Part shown: piece by piece, positions 56,963-64,000 of the stretch
Numbering within the stretch: position 1 is the first letter of the stretch
Layout of the letters: each line of letters opens with the position of its first letter
Notes under the pieces: model-generated
Databases searched by the model: none
The model's input: only the letters and a program-made list of their open reading frames with translations
What the model was told of the DNA's origin: nothing
DNA from: Sphingomonadales bacterium
GTDB lineage: Bacteria > Pseudomonadota > Alphaproteobacteria > Sphingomonadales > Sphingomonadaceae
Length of the DNA stretch: 64,000 nucleotides
Reading direction: 5' to 3'
Assembly (NCBI GenBank): GCA_006226685.1
Contig: SBGG01000028.1
Coordinates: 1 to 64,000 of the forward strand
Made by a program: the position numbers and the translations under genes

Positions 56963-57745
56963 ATGCACAGCCTGCCTCTCTTCATGAAGCTGACGGGAAG
57001 GCCGGTCATCCTGTTGGGCGAGGGAGAGACGGCGCAGGCGAAGCGCCGCCTGCTGGAACGTGCCGGTGCGGATGTGTGTGCGGAAGAAGATGCGCCTGCC
57101 GCGCTCGCCATCGTCGCGATCGCGGATGAGGCGGCGGCGCTGGCCGCGATTACCCGGCTGCGCGCGCGCGGCGTGCTGATCAATGCGGTGGACCGGCCCG
57201 ACTGGTGCGATTTCACCCTGCCCGCGATCGTCGATCGAGATCCGGTGCTGATCGCCATCGGTACCGGTGGTGCCTCGGCGGGACTGGCGAAGGCGCTGCG
57301 CCAGCGGCTGGAGGCGATGTTGCCCGGGACGCTGGGCGGGCTGGCGACGGCGCTGGGCAAGGCGCGCGGGGCGATGCGGGCGCGCTGGCCCGAGGCGGCG
57401 TCACGGCGCCGGGCGATCGATGCGGCGATGGAGCCGGGTGCTGCGCTCGATCCCATGGGCGCGGGTGAGGCGGCGGCGGTGGAGCATTGGCTCGCCATGG
57501 CGGCGGGGGCGGACATGCCTGCCCGGATCGAGGAAATCCGGCTGATTTCCGATGACCCGGATAATCTGACGGTACGGGTGGCACGGTTGCTGGGGCAGGC
57601 CGATCATATCTTCCATGATCCCGGCGTCGCCCGCGCGATACTCGATCGCGCCCGCGCCGACGCGGTGAGGCAGGCCGTGGAGGAGCAGCCGGAGTGGCAA
57701 GGGCCGGGGCTGGCGCTCTGGCTGCGAAAGGGGCCGAAGGCATGA
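56963..57745 (+). CDS. siroheme synthase: precorrin-2 dehydrogenase/ferrochelatase with a degenerate methyltransferase tail
   Basis: The 260-residue product begins like CysG-B: LPLFMKLTGRPVILLGEGETA with the NAD-binding loop, then ALINAVDRPDWCDFTLPAIV-type wording near residue 73 and the GTGGASAGLAKALRQRLE helix near 99. This part oxidises precorrin-2 and inserts iron to make siroheme for sulfite and nitrite reductases. Residues about 187-260 resemble the first part of uroporphyrinogen methyltransferase, but its glycine-rich SAM loop GAGPGD is replaced by SDDPDN and the rest of that domain is gone. It overlaps the CorA-type gene by four bases. Confidence 0.85.
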   Translation: MHSLPLFMKLTGRPVILLGEGETAQAKRRLLERAGADVCAEEDAPAALAIVAIADEAAALAAITRLRARGVLINAVDRPDWCDFTLPAIVDRDPVLIAIGTGGASAGLAKALRQRLEAMLPGTLGGLATALGKARGAMRARWPEAASRRRAIDAAMEPGAALDPMGAGEAAAVEHWLAMAAGADMPARIEEIRLISDDPDNLTVRVARLLGQADHIFHDPGVARAILDRARADAVRQAVEEQPEWQGPGLALWLRKGPKA

Positions 57746-58698
57746 GCAGACTGTTCGTTTATCGCAAGGATGGCGTGCGCGAGGAACCGATCGGCGCCTT
57801 TGCGGAGGTCGCGCCATCGGCGGATTTCCTCTGGTTGCATCTGGATGGCACCAGCGATGATGTGGCGGCCATATTGGCGCGCATCACGGCGATGCCGGAC
57901 CCGGCCATCACCGCGTTTCGGGCGCAGGAGACCCGCCCCCGCTGCGCCCAGTTCAGCGATGGCGCGCTGGTCAACCTGCGCGGTCTCGGCGCGCAGCCCG
58001 ATGATGACGGCGATTCGCTGGTGTCGATCCGCATCTGGGTGCAGCGCGGCCTTGCCGTCACGCTTTCCTATCGACCGCTCGGCGTGTTCGACCGGCTGGT
58101 CGAACATATGCTGGCCGGGCAAATGGCCGATCCGGGCGATCTTGTCGCGGCGACGGCGATGGAGATCACCGATGCGCTCGACCCCCATGTGGCGGAACTG
58201 GGCGACGGGCTGGACGAAGTGGAGTGCCGGGTGCTGGAGGCGGGCAAGGGCGGCAGCCGCCACAAGGTTGCGGAACTGCGCAGCGATGCCATTAACTATC
58301 GCCGCTTCCTCGCGCCACAGCGTCAGGCGATGGAGCGCCTGATGACCGCGCAGGTCGGCTGGCTCGAACCCGATGACCGGCTGCACCTTCAGGAAGCGGC
58401 GGACCGCTGCGCCCGCATGGTCGAGGAACTGGAGGCGATGCGGGAACGGGCGGCGCTGGTTCATGAGGCGCTGACCGATTTGCGGGCCGAGCATATGAAC
58501 CGGCAGGCGTTGATCCTTGCCATTGTCGCGCTTGTTTTTCTGCCACTGACATTCGTCACCGGCCTGTTGGGCATGAATGTCGCGGGCATCCCTTTCTCGC
58601 GGGAATCATGGGCCTTCTGGGGTGTGTCTCTCTTCTGCCTTGCCGTCGGTGGGGGGATGGCGTTCTGGTTCAAGGCCACGCACTGGTTGCAGAAATAG
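57742..58698 (+). CDS. CorA/ZntB family metal channel or exporter
   Basis: The 318-residue protein has a long cytosolic N-terminal domain, a coiled helix (about 150-250) and two C-terminal membrane helices. The signature GMN sits after the first helix (TGLLGMNVAGIPF near residue 283), as in CorA magnesium channels and ZntB zinc transporters. Wording of the N-terminal domain (FLWLHLDGTSDDVAAIL) is closer to ZntB than to CorA. Ion and direction are therefore uncertain. Start ATG 57742 overlaps the siroheme gene. Confidence 0.9.
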   Translation: MSRLFVYRKDGVREEPIGAFAEVAPSADFLWLHLDGTSDDVAAILARITAMPDPAITAFRAQETRPRCAQFSDGALVNLRGLGAQPDDDGDSLVSIRIWVQRGLAVTLSYRPLGVFDRLVEHMLAGQMADPGDLVAATAMEITDALDPHVAELGDGLDEVECRVLEAGKGGSRHKVAELRSDAINYRRFLAPQRQAMERLMTAQVGWLEPDDRLHLQEAADRCARMVEELEAMRERAALVHEALTDLRAEHMNRQALILAIVALVFLPLTFVTGLLGMNVAGIPFSRESWAFWGVSLFCLAVGGGMAFWFKATHWLQK

Positions 58699-58845
58699 CG
58701 CGCCCTACCGGACTGTTCCGACCTTGCGCCGATTCGCCTGAACGTAAAAACGACTCGGGCCACCGTTCGTTCATTGCCGTTTCATGTGCCGCGAAGAATA
58801 TGTAGAAGGGCGAAATTCGCACAGATATGGGCTGAGGATAAGAGC

Positions 58846-59628
58846 ATGATCGCGCAATTCGGCAAATGGATAGGCAAGGCCGGGGGTTCTGCGCTGATGG
58901 TTGCGGCGGCCTTCTCCATGGTCGCGGCACCCGCCTATGCTCAGGTGGCGACGGTTGATCCCAACACGGCGATCGATGCGGATCTTGCGCCGCAGGGCGG
59001 CGTCGAGGCCATTCCCGGCGATCCCGCTCAGCCCTCCTATCCCGCTCCCTCCTCCTATCCGGAAACGGCCGGCAGCGATGCGACCGTGGGCACGGTTCCG
59101 CCGCCCATTTCCCAGTCGGCAACGGCAGCCACTCCCGATCCTTCTACCTCTTACCAGAAGGATGATCTGGTGGGGGCTGCCGAAGGCGTGTTCGGGCGCG
59201 GCGCCGAAGGGCTTGCCAGCATGATCGAGAAGATCCTTCAGGATCAGGGGGAGCCCAATGGCTATATTGCCGGGCGAGAGGCATCCGGCGCGCTTGTCGT
59301 CGGCCTGCGCTATGGTTCGGGAACGCTCAATCACAAGATAGAGGGACAGCGGAACGTCTACTGGACCGGTCCGTCGGTCGGCTTCGATGTCGGCGGCAAT
59401 GCCTCCAAAGTGTTCGTGCTCGTCTATAATCTTTATGACACGCAGGATCTGTTCAGGCGCTACCCTCAGGTGGAGGGCGCGCTCTATGTCGTCGGTGGTT
59501 TCACCGCCACCTATTTGCGGCGCGGCAATGTGGTGCTGATCCCGATCCGCCTCGGCGTTGGCTGGCGCGCAGGCATTAATGCCGGTTATATGAAGTTCAC
59601 CGAAAAAAGCCGCATCATTCCGTTCTGA
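58846..59628 (+). CDS. eipA: DUF1134 family envelope integrity protein (EipA-like)
   Basis: The 260-residue product has a signal peptide cut near AYA-Q (residue 32), a Pro/Ser/Ala-rich linker (about 45-110) and a DUF1134 domain (GRGAEGLASMIEKILQDQG near 122, ALVVGLRYGSGTL near 150, GGNASKVFVLVYNLYDTQDLFRRYP near 184, GWRAGINAGYMKFT near 240). EipA of Brucella, of the same family, is a periplasmic protein needed for envelope integrity. The start at 58846 follows GAGGATAAG. Function here is by homology. Confidence 0.9.
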   Translation: MIAQFGKWIGKAGGSALMVAAAFSMVAAPAYAQVATVDPNTAIDADLAPQGGVEAIPGDPAQPSYPAPSSYPETAGSDATVGTVPPPISQSATAATPDPSTSYQKDDLVGAAEGVFGRGAEGLASMIEKILQDQGEPNGYIAGREASGALVVGLRYGSGTLNHKIEGQRNVYWTGPSVGFDVGGNASKVFVLVYNLYDTQDLFRRYPQVEGALYVVGGFTATYLRRGNVVLIPIRLGVGWRAGINAGYMKFTEKSRIIPF

Positions 59629-59652
59629 GATCGATATGGGGATGCGGGATCG

Positions 59653-59670
59653 CGTCCCCGGAAGGGGACG
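59653..59670 (+). terminator. terminator-like hairpin after eipA
   Basis: CGTCCCC (59653-59659) and GGGGACG (59664-59670) form a perfect 7-base stem with a GGAA loop, 25 bases after the eipA stop. Only TTAAAT follows, so it is a weak terminator at best. Confidence 0.5.
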
Positions 59671-59917
59671 TTAAATCGACCGTTTTACGGTCCGGCAAAT
59701 GGTGCAAGGCAACGTCCCGGAACTGGTCTGTGCCGGGAAGAGGGCTCTGGCGATCGGGAAATGCGGCCGATCCAATAGGCTGAACGCGTCTGGTTTTGAT
59801 CGCAACACGGCGCGGGCCGGACTTTATTTTACATAATTTCCCGAGCCGTCGGTTGTTCCCATCTGACGTGCAAATGTTCTGGGAATCAGCCCCGATCCGG
59901 TCAAAACCGGAAAGCGC

Positions 59918-59960
59918 TCCGGCAGGCGGAAGCCGGTTATGGGGCTTCCGCTCCGCCGGA
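59918..59960 (-). terminator. hairpin after the hypothetical gene at 59969
   Basis: TCCGGC (59918-59923) pairs with GCCGGA (59955-59960), and inside GCGGAAGCC (59926-59934) pairs with GGCTTCCGC (59943-59951). It lies nine bases after the stop of the leftward gene and is followed on that strand by a T-containing stretch. Confidence 0.6.
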
Positions 59961-59968
59961 AGAAAATA

Positions 59969-60364
59969 TCATGGCTTGGTATAGGGGACGAAGTCGTCGA
60001 GAAAGATGACGCCGGTCATGAATCCCATGGTGCGGTCGATGGTGTGAATGACATCCTGCTTGCACAGCTCACTGCCGAACCGTTTGATCACCAATATGTC
60101 GTCGCTGTCCAGTGACTTCGGATTTTGCGGCCGGGCGACGTAAATGGTCTTGCCCGCGTCATAAACCACGGCGGTCTGGTCAATAACCTGAAGGCGATCG
60201 CTCAGCATGACGGGAATGCAGCTTCGCGGTTCCCCGGCGACGCGGCCTTCCAGCATTTTCGCGAGCCGGGCTTCTCCCTTTTGGGCGACGGTTTCCCTGG
60301 CTGCGGAAGCGCCCGATGAAAAGGCGAGTGCGGTCATGGCACAGATGAGAAGACTCTTCTTCAT
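59969..60364 (-). CDS. hypothetical secreted protein
   Basis: The 131-residue product has a signal peptide (ending near SGASA, residue 21) and a small domain with CIPVMLSDRLQVIDQTAVVYD near 49, a DDILVIKRFGSELCKQDVIHTIDR segment near 88 and a closing GFMTGVIFLDDFVPYTK. The two Cys could pair in the periplasm. Similar small exported proteins occur in sphingomonads, function unknown. ATG 60364 is seven bases after AGGAG; ATG 60370 is too close. Confidence 0.75.
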   Translation of the reverse strand: MKKSLLICAMTALAFSSGASAARETVAQKGEARLAKMLEGRVAGEPRSCIPVMLSDRLQVIDQTAVVYDAGKTIYVARPQNPKSLDSDDILVIKRFGSELCKQDVIHTIDRTMGFMTGVIFLDDFVPYTKP

Positions 60365-60431
60365 ATCCATTCTCCTGAAATGCCGACATCATGGGCCGGG
60401 CAGGCTGACTATAAGCTGACTCGGGTCGGGG

Positions 60432-61532
60432 TCACAGCGCAAGGCTCAATTGTCTTGGTCCTGGTGCAATGCTTCTGTCGGCCTGTTCGGCATCGAGATT
60501 ATGGACGCCCAGACCGAGCAGGCGTACGCCCTTCGGCACCGGGCATTGCTGGGCAAGCAGCGCGTGGCCGGTCTTTTCCAGCATATCGCGGCATGTCACC
60601 GGCCCCGGCAGGCTGATCGATCGGGTGATGATCGCAAAATCATTATATTTGATCTTCAAGGTTATGGTGCGGCCGAAACTATGTGCCTTTTCGATGCGCT
60701 GCCACAGTCGTTCGATGATCGGGGCCAGCGCGGCATCCAGAGCGCTTGCGTCGTGCAGGTCGTTTTCGAAGGTGTCTTCTACGCTGATCGACTTGCGGAT
60801 GCGGTTATCGTCCACCGGGCGTTCATCGATACCACGCGCGGCGCCATAGTAGAAGCGGGCGGCCTTGCCGAAATGGCGCTGGAGCCGGTCGAGCGGCTGG
60901 TTGCGCAGGTCTGCGCCCGTCTCTATGCCCATTTCCTTCATCCGTCGCGCCGTGACCGGGCCGACGCCGTGAATGCGCGATACCGGCAGGGCGGCGATAA
61001 AATCGGGCCCCTGTTCGGGCGTCACCACGCACAGGCCGTCGGGCTTGTTCTGATCCGAGGCGAGCTTGGCCAGCAGCTTGTTGTAAGAGACGCCCGCCGA
61101 GGCGGTAAGCCCGGTTTCCTCCCGGATCATCCGGCGGATTTCCTCGGCGACATAGGTGGCCGACGCGATGCCGGGCTTGTTGCGCGTGACGTCGAGATAG
61201 GCTTCGTCGAGCGACAAAGGCTGGATGATGTCGGTGAAGCGGTGGAAAATAGCATGAATCTGTTCCGACACCGCGCGATAGGCATCGAAACGGGGCGGCA
61301 CGAAGATCAGGTCCGGGCAGAGCCGCCGCGCCCGGCTGCCCGGCATGGCCGACCGCACGCCGTAAACCCGTGCCTCGTAACTGGCGGCAGCGACCACGCC
61401 GCGCGGTCCCGCCCCGCCTACCGCCAGCGGCTGGCCGCGCAGTTCCGGATTATCGCGCTGTTCGACCGACGCATAAAAGGCATCCATGTCGATATGGATG
61501 ATCTTGCGGGGCGAGGGCGCTTCGGACTCCAT
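60432..61532 (-). CDS. dinB: DNA polymerase IV
   Basis: Pol IV is a Y-family polymerase that copies damaged DNA. The 366-residue product has IIHIDMDAFYASVEQRDNP near residue 11 (first metal Asp), the second catalytic pair in PLSLDEAYLDVT near 106, and the HhH motif SRIHGVGPVTARRM near 186. It ends with QLSLAL, a fit to the beta-clamp binding motif. Start ATG 61532 follows AAGGGC; an upstream ATG at 61565 would add 11 basic residues. No LexA box was identified with confidence. Confidence 0.95.
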   Translation of the reverse strand: MESEAPSPRKIIHIDMDAFYASVEQRDNPELRGQPLAVGGAGPRGVVAAASYEARVYGVRSAMPGSRARRLCPDLIFVPPRFDAYRAVSEQIHAIFHRFTDIIQPLSLDEAYLDVTRNKPGIASATYVAEEIRRMIREETGLTASAGVSYNKLLAKLASDQNKPDGLCVVTPEQGPDFIAALPVSRIHGVGPVTARRMKEMGIETGADLRNQPLDRLQRHFGKAARFYYGAARGIDERPVDDNRIRKSISVEDTFENDLHDASALDAALAPIIERLWQRIEKAHSFGRTITLKIKYNDFAIITRSISLPGPVTCRDMLEKTGHALLAQQCPVPKGVRLLGLGVHNLDAEQADRSIAPGPRQLSLAL

Positions 61533-61597
61533 GCGGCCCTTATAGGCGCGCTTCTTTTTGAACAAAAGGGGAACAATCGCCCCTTGTCACGGGTGCG

Positions 61598-62131
61598 CTA
61601 TTTTTTCTTCTGTAGTGCCGCCAGTGCGGCGAAAGGGCCTGCCTGTTCTTCGGTCAGTACACCCGCATCGCGCAGCCAGGCATCGGCGCCGGGGCTGCGG
61701 GGATAGGGATTGGCGCCGAGCGCCAGCGTTTCGGCAATCGCTTCGCCCATGTCGATACGGCCGTCGCTATAGGGGAGCATGTCGCACTCCCCGGCGTCCA
61801 GTTCCAGTTCCTCACCGGGTTCGACCGCGCTTTCCTCTTCCTCGGGGATGAAGCGGATGGAGAAATCCTCGCTGATCTTTTCGGGCACGGGCTCGCCGGT
61901 CGCGATGCAGGGCTGGGCCAGGCGGGCCTCGATCCGGCCGGTCGCGATCACGGTCTTGCCCTCGCGGGTCATGCTGTAGCGGGCGGAAAGGGCATCGAGC
62001 GAGACGAAACCGAATCGCCGCGCCAGCGCCTCCCTTTCGGAGTCGTCGGCCTCGATGGTTTCGGGCCACGCCATCCGCCCGATCGCGTCCAGCCGGACGA
62101 TACGGGAAAATTCGGGGGCGGTGTCGTTCAT
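61598..62131 (-). CDS. DUF177 (YceD) family protein
   Basis: The 177-residue protein matches DUF177/YceD: FSRIVRLDAIG at the start, ARLAQPCIATGEPVPEKISEDFSIRF near residue 69 with the conserved Cys, EELELDAGECDMLPYSDGRIDMGEAIAETL near 107, and a short acidic C-terminus. YceD proteins are normally linked to ribosomal protein L32 (rpmF) and 23S rRNA; here no rpmF follows. Its ATG overlaps the CBP3-like gene by four bases, so they are cotranscribed. Confidence 0.9.
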   Translation of the reverse strand: MNDTAPEFSRIVRLDAIGRMAWPETIEADDSEREALARRFGFVSLDALSARYSMTREGKTVIATGRIEARLAQPCIATGEPVPEKISEDFSIRFIPEEEESAVEPGEELELDAGECDMLPYSDGRIDMGEAIAETLALGANPYPRSPGADAWLRDAGVLTEEQAGPFAALAALQKKK

Positions 62132-62658
62132 GCGGGAAGATGTCCTTCGATCAGGCGCTCGGCAGGCGTCTCTTTAAGCGCGGTGGCAAAAGCATAAAGA
62201 CGCGTTTCGACATCCTGCAATGCCTCGGGCGCGACCGGCTCGCCACGGTAAAGATTACGGGCGAGCGCCCCGGCAAGAGCGCCGCAGACATCTCCGCTCG
62301 GGTGGGCGAGGGCCTCGCGATAGGCGGACAGGCGACCGCCCAGCGCACTCATCATCCGTCCGACATGCTTGCCGATGACCACGTCGCCGACCCCCATCTG
62401 ACGAAGCTGCCCCTCCATATCGTCGATGAACAATTCGGTCAGCCACACGCTTTCCTGCCGTTTGTCCGCCTTTTCCAGCCGGATCAGCACCAGGCTCAAT
62501 ATCGCGGCGATCATATCGAACCGCCCATCGAGCGTATCGGGCACCGCGCCTTCGACATACCAGTGAATGGCCCGGCCGCGCGCGACGACCGCGTGATAGA
62601 GCGGCGCCATGCATGTTCTGGGATCGGTCCTGTTGAAAAGACGGTCGAACAGCGACAT
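62128..62658 (-). CDS. ubiquinol-cytochrome c chaperone (CBP3/UQCC1-like) family protein
   Basis: The 176-residue product has the CBP3 domain: MSLFDRLFNRTDPRTCMAPLYHAVVARGR at the start, HWYVEGAVPDTLDGRFDMIAAILSLVLIRL near residue 32, and the VWLTELFIDDMEGQLRQMGVGDVVIGKHV segment near 71. The yeast and human proteins help assemble cytochrome b of the bc1 complex. The bacterial role is inferred from homology. ATG 62658 fits the family. It starts 172 bases from divergent bamE. Confidence 0.9.
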   Translation of the reverse strand: MSLFDRLFNRTDPRTCMAPLYHAVVARGRAIHWYVEGAVPDTLDGRFDMIAAILSLVLIRLEKADKRQESVWLTELFIDDMEGQLRQMGVGDVVIGKHVGRMMSALGGRLSAYREALAHPSGDVCGALAGALARNLYRGEPVAPEALQDVETRLYAFATALKETPAERLIEGHLPA

Positions 62659-62830
62659 GAAACCGGCAAACCTCTCGCGCGAACGGGTTGAACGAAGGCG
62701 ACGCGCTTTGGCTTGTGTGGCGCCCCTCAATCCCATATTGGTGGACCCGCGTTCGCATTGCAATGGTCTTGGAGGGGTGACCTCCGGTCTGCTGGCGCGG
62801 CGCCGGTGATGATGTCCTTTGGAGAAAATA

Positions 62831-63322
62831 ATGCGTTTCCCGAACAAGCGCCTTTCCTGCCTTTTCGCGATTTCGGTGGCGGCGATGGCGGTATCGGGAT
62901 GCACGCGCATCCGCACCCATCAGGGCTATCTGGTCGATAATCTGCTGGTCGATTCGATTCAGCCGGGTATCGACAACCGGGAATCGGTCGAAGGCACGCT
63001 TGGCCGCCCGACCTTCGCCAGCGAATTTGGCGAGAAGGACTGGTATTATGTTGCGCGCGATATGCGGCAACTGGCCTTTGCCAATCCCAAGCCGGTAAAG
63101 CAGACGATATTGCGCGTCCGGTTCGATGATGCGGGCAATGTCGCAGCGATCGACAAGCGGGGGCTGGAAAAGGTCGTCCATATCTCGCCCAAGGACGGCA
63201 GGACGCCGACGCTGGGGCGTGATCGCACCTTGTTGCAGGAAATTTTCGGCAATATCGGCGCGGTGGGGGCGCCCGGCGGCGGTGCGACCGGCGCTGGCGG
63301 TCCCGGGCCGAATGGCGGCTGA
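62831..63322 (+). CDS. bamE: outer membrane protein assembly factor BamE
   Basis: BamE is a lipoprotein of the BAM complex, which inserts beta-barrels in the outer membrane. The 163-residue product has the lipobox AVSGC (Cys near residue 24) and the SmpA/OmlA domain with VDSIQPGIDNRESVEGTLGRPTF near 41 and DWYYVARDMRQLAFANPKP near 70. A Gly-rich tail ends the protein. GGAG seven bases before ATG 62831 supports the start. Confidence 0.93.
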   Translation: MRFPNKRLSCLFAISVAAMAVSGCTRIRTHQGYLVDNLLVDSIQPGIDNRESVEGTLGRPTFASEFGEKDWYYVARDMRQLAFANPKPVKQTILRVRFDDAGNVAAIDKRGLEKVVHISPKDGRTPTLGRDRTLLQEIFGNIGAVGAPGGGATGAGGPGPNGG

Positions 63323-63425
63323 TCCGAACGCCTGCCGCATCGACATGATAATGTCGCGATCCGGTTGAGAGTTTTCCTGTTTCAACCCGGATGGAAATAT
63401 CCGCAGGTTAGGAAACAGCCGAGGC

Positions 63426-63465
63426 AAAAAAAAGAACCGCGATTTTGATCCGATTATAATCGCGG
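63426..63465 (-). terminator. rho-independent terminator for the DsbA-family gene
   Basis: CCGCGATT (63437-63444) and AATCGCGG (63458-63465) pair perfectly. On the minus strand the stem is followed by TTCTTTTTTTT (complement of 63426-63436), a clear terminator 55 bases after the gene. It lies between convergent genes and may also stop bamE transcripts. Confidence 0.8.
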
Positions 63466-63481
63466 CCCGTCTTTCCGGTTT

Positions 63482-63500
63482 CTCACGCTTTCCGGGCGTG
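63482..63500. repeat. hairpin near the end of the DsbA-family gene
   Basis: TCACGC (63482-63487) and GCGTGA (63495-63500) pair with a TTTCCGG loop, just downstream of the thiol oxidoreductase stop. It may add to termination or RNA stability. Confidence 0.4.
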
Positions 63501-63520
63501 AGCGCGCATTGTGCGCGGCA

Positions 63521-64000
63521 TCATTCCTTTTTCGCCTTGTCCCGCGCCTTGGCGACCGCTTCCTTCAGACTGTTATAGCCGACAGCGCCCGCCAATACCT
63601 GATTGCCGATCACGAAAGTCGGTGTGCCGGTGGCGCCGATCGCCTGAGCGAGCTTTATGTTGTTTTCCACCTCCGCTGAATAACGCTTGTCCGCCATCGC
63701 CGCTTCGGCGGCCTTGCGGTCGATGCCGACGCTGGCCGCAGCCTTGAAGATGCTGTCGCGTGTGACTTGTCCGGCGTCGTAGAGGGCTTTGTGAAAGGCC
63801 ATGTATTTCCCACGCTCGGCGGCCAGCAGCGACACATGCGCGGCAAGACCGCTCGCCTCGGAGAGGATCGGCAGTTCGCGATAGACGACCTTCAGATTGG
63901 CGTCGCCGGCGACCAGCTTTGCGATCTCGGGAAGCGAGGCCCGGCAATAGCCGCAGGCATAGTCGAAAAACTCGACCAGAACGATATCGCCCTTTTCGGC
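63521..64000 (-). CDS. DsbA family thiol:disulphide oxidoreductase (5' end outside window)
   Basis: The frame runs to the right window edge, so the N-terminus and its signal peptide are missing. The visible 159 residues begin with the first thioredoxin strand (DIVLVEFFDYACGYC), giving the active site Cys-Gly-Tyr-Cys. Then come a helical insert (AERGKYMAFHKALYDAG) and the cis-Pro loop TGTPTFVIGNQVLAGAVGY. The wording is that of the DsbA/Com1-like group of periplasmic disulphide enzymes. A strong terminator follows the gene. Confidence 0.9.
   Translation of the reverse strand, partial: AEKGDIVLVEFFDYACGYCRASLPEIAKLVAGDANLKVVYRELPILSEASGLAAHVSLLAAERGKYMAFHKALYDAGQVTRDSIFKAAASVGIDRKAAEAAMADKRYSAEVENNIKLAQAIGATGTPTFVIGNQVLAGAVGYNSLKEAVAKARDKAKKE

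Larger units (their letters stand above)
59629..59968. other. intergenic region with two hairpins
   Basis: This 340-base gap separates convergent eipA and the hypothetical gene at 59969. It holds hairpins at each end (listed next). No open frame is convincing. Confidence 0.5.

Noticed and set aside
60450-61706. A 418-codon plus-strand frame opposite dinB
   Set aside because: The dinB strand has all catalytic motifs; the plus frame is a shadow.

Overview
The window is ordinary-looking, high-GC chromosomal DNA from an alphaproteobacterium, most likely a member of the Sphingomonadales. Evidence for this is the alphaproteobacterial SspB adaptor, the DUF1134/EipA envelope protein, ATP12-, CBP3- and SDHAF4-type respiratory assembly factors, a bacterial CrtI desaturase, and a split histidine operon with short-form HisG. 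No tRNA, rRNA, CRISPR array, insertion sequence or prophage was recognised. Genes are densely packed, many with 4-base ATGA stop/start overlaps.

Region 1-9 kb: a truncated S9-type peptidase at the left edge, an AT-rich hairpin-bearing gap, the proton-pumping pyrophosphatase hppA, then a leftward operon hisG-hisD-DUF1993-nusB-thiL. A periplasmic-type peroxiredoxin, a gamma-glutamylcyclotransferase-like protein and a TauE/SafE exporter follow. Region 9-16 kb: typA, a LOG-family nucleotide phosphoribohydrolase overlapping phytoene desaturase crtI, a divergent DmeF-like metal exporter, and a MipA/OmpV outer-membrane protein.

Region 16-25 kb: an EamA transporter, a TPP riboswitch followed by an unassigned four-helix membrane protein and thiC, then lipoproteins, an MscS channel, small stress-type proteins, a 2'-5' RNA ligase-like protein and an aminotransferase. 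Region 25-36 kb: a 52-residue CxxC protein recovered from an apparently empty gap, the rpe-heparinase-purH operon, rsmB, a soluble chemoreceptor-like gene lying between rpe and rsmB on the other strand, SDHAF4, galU, a GNAT-nitrilase fusion and ssb.

Region 36-46 kb: Fur-box-associated feoA-feoB, two transporters, then the second histidine block hisB-hisH-hisA-hisF-hisE with a HIT protein at its end; sspB diverges from it. Region 46-64 kb: gmk, a tightly overlapping operon crcB-rluC/D-HAD-small membrane protein-ATP12, rarD, a TlpA lipoprotein head-to-head with argH, argH-lipoprotein-lysA-siroheme synthase-corA/zntB, eipA, dinB, CBP3-DUF177, bamE and a DsbA-family thiol oxidoreductase cut by the right edge.

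Functionally the window joins amino-acid synthesis (His, Arg, Lys), thiamine synthesis and its riboswitch control, purine synthesis, iron uptake, envelope biogenesis and assembly of three respiratory/ATP-synthase complexes. The most interesting leads are the riboswitch-controlled membrane protein ahead of thiC, the soluble Cache-type receptor with an N-terminal half chemotaxis hairpin, the degenerate methyltransferase tail on siroheme synthase, and the small cysteine protein. No clear new multi-gene defence or mobile system was seen.
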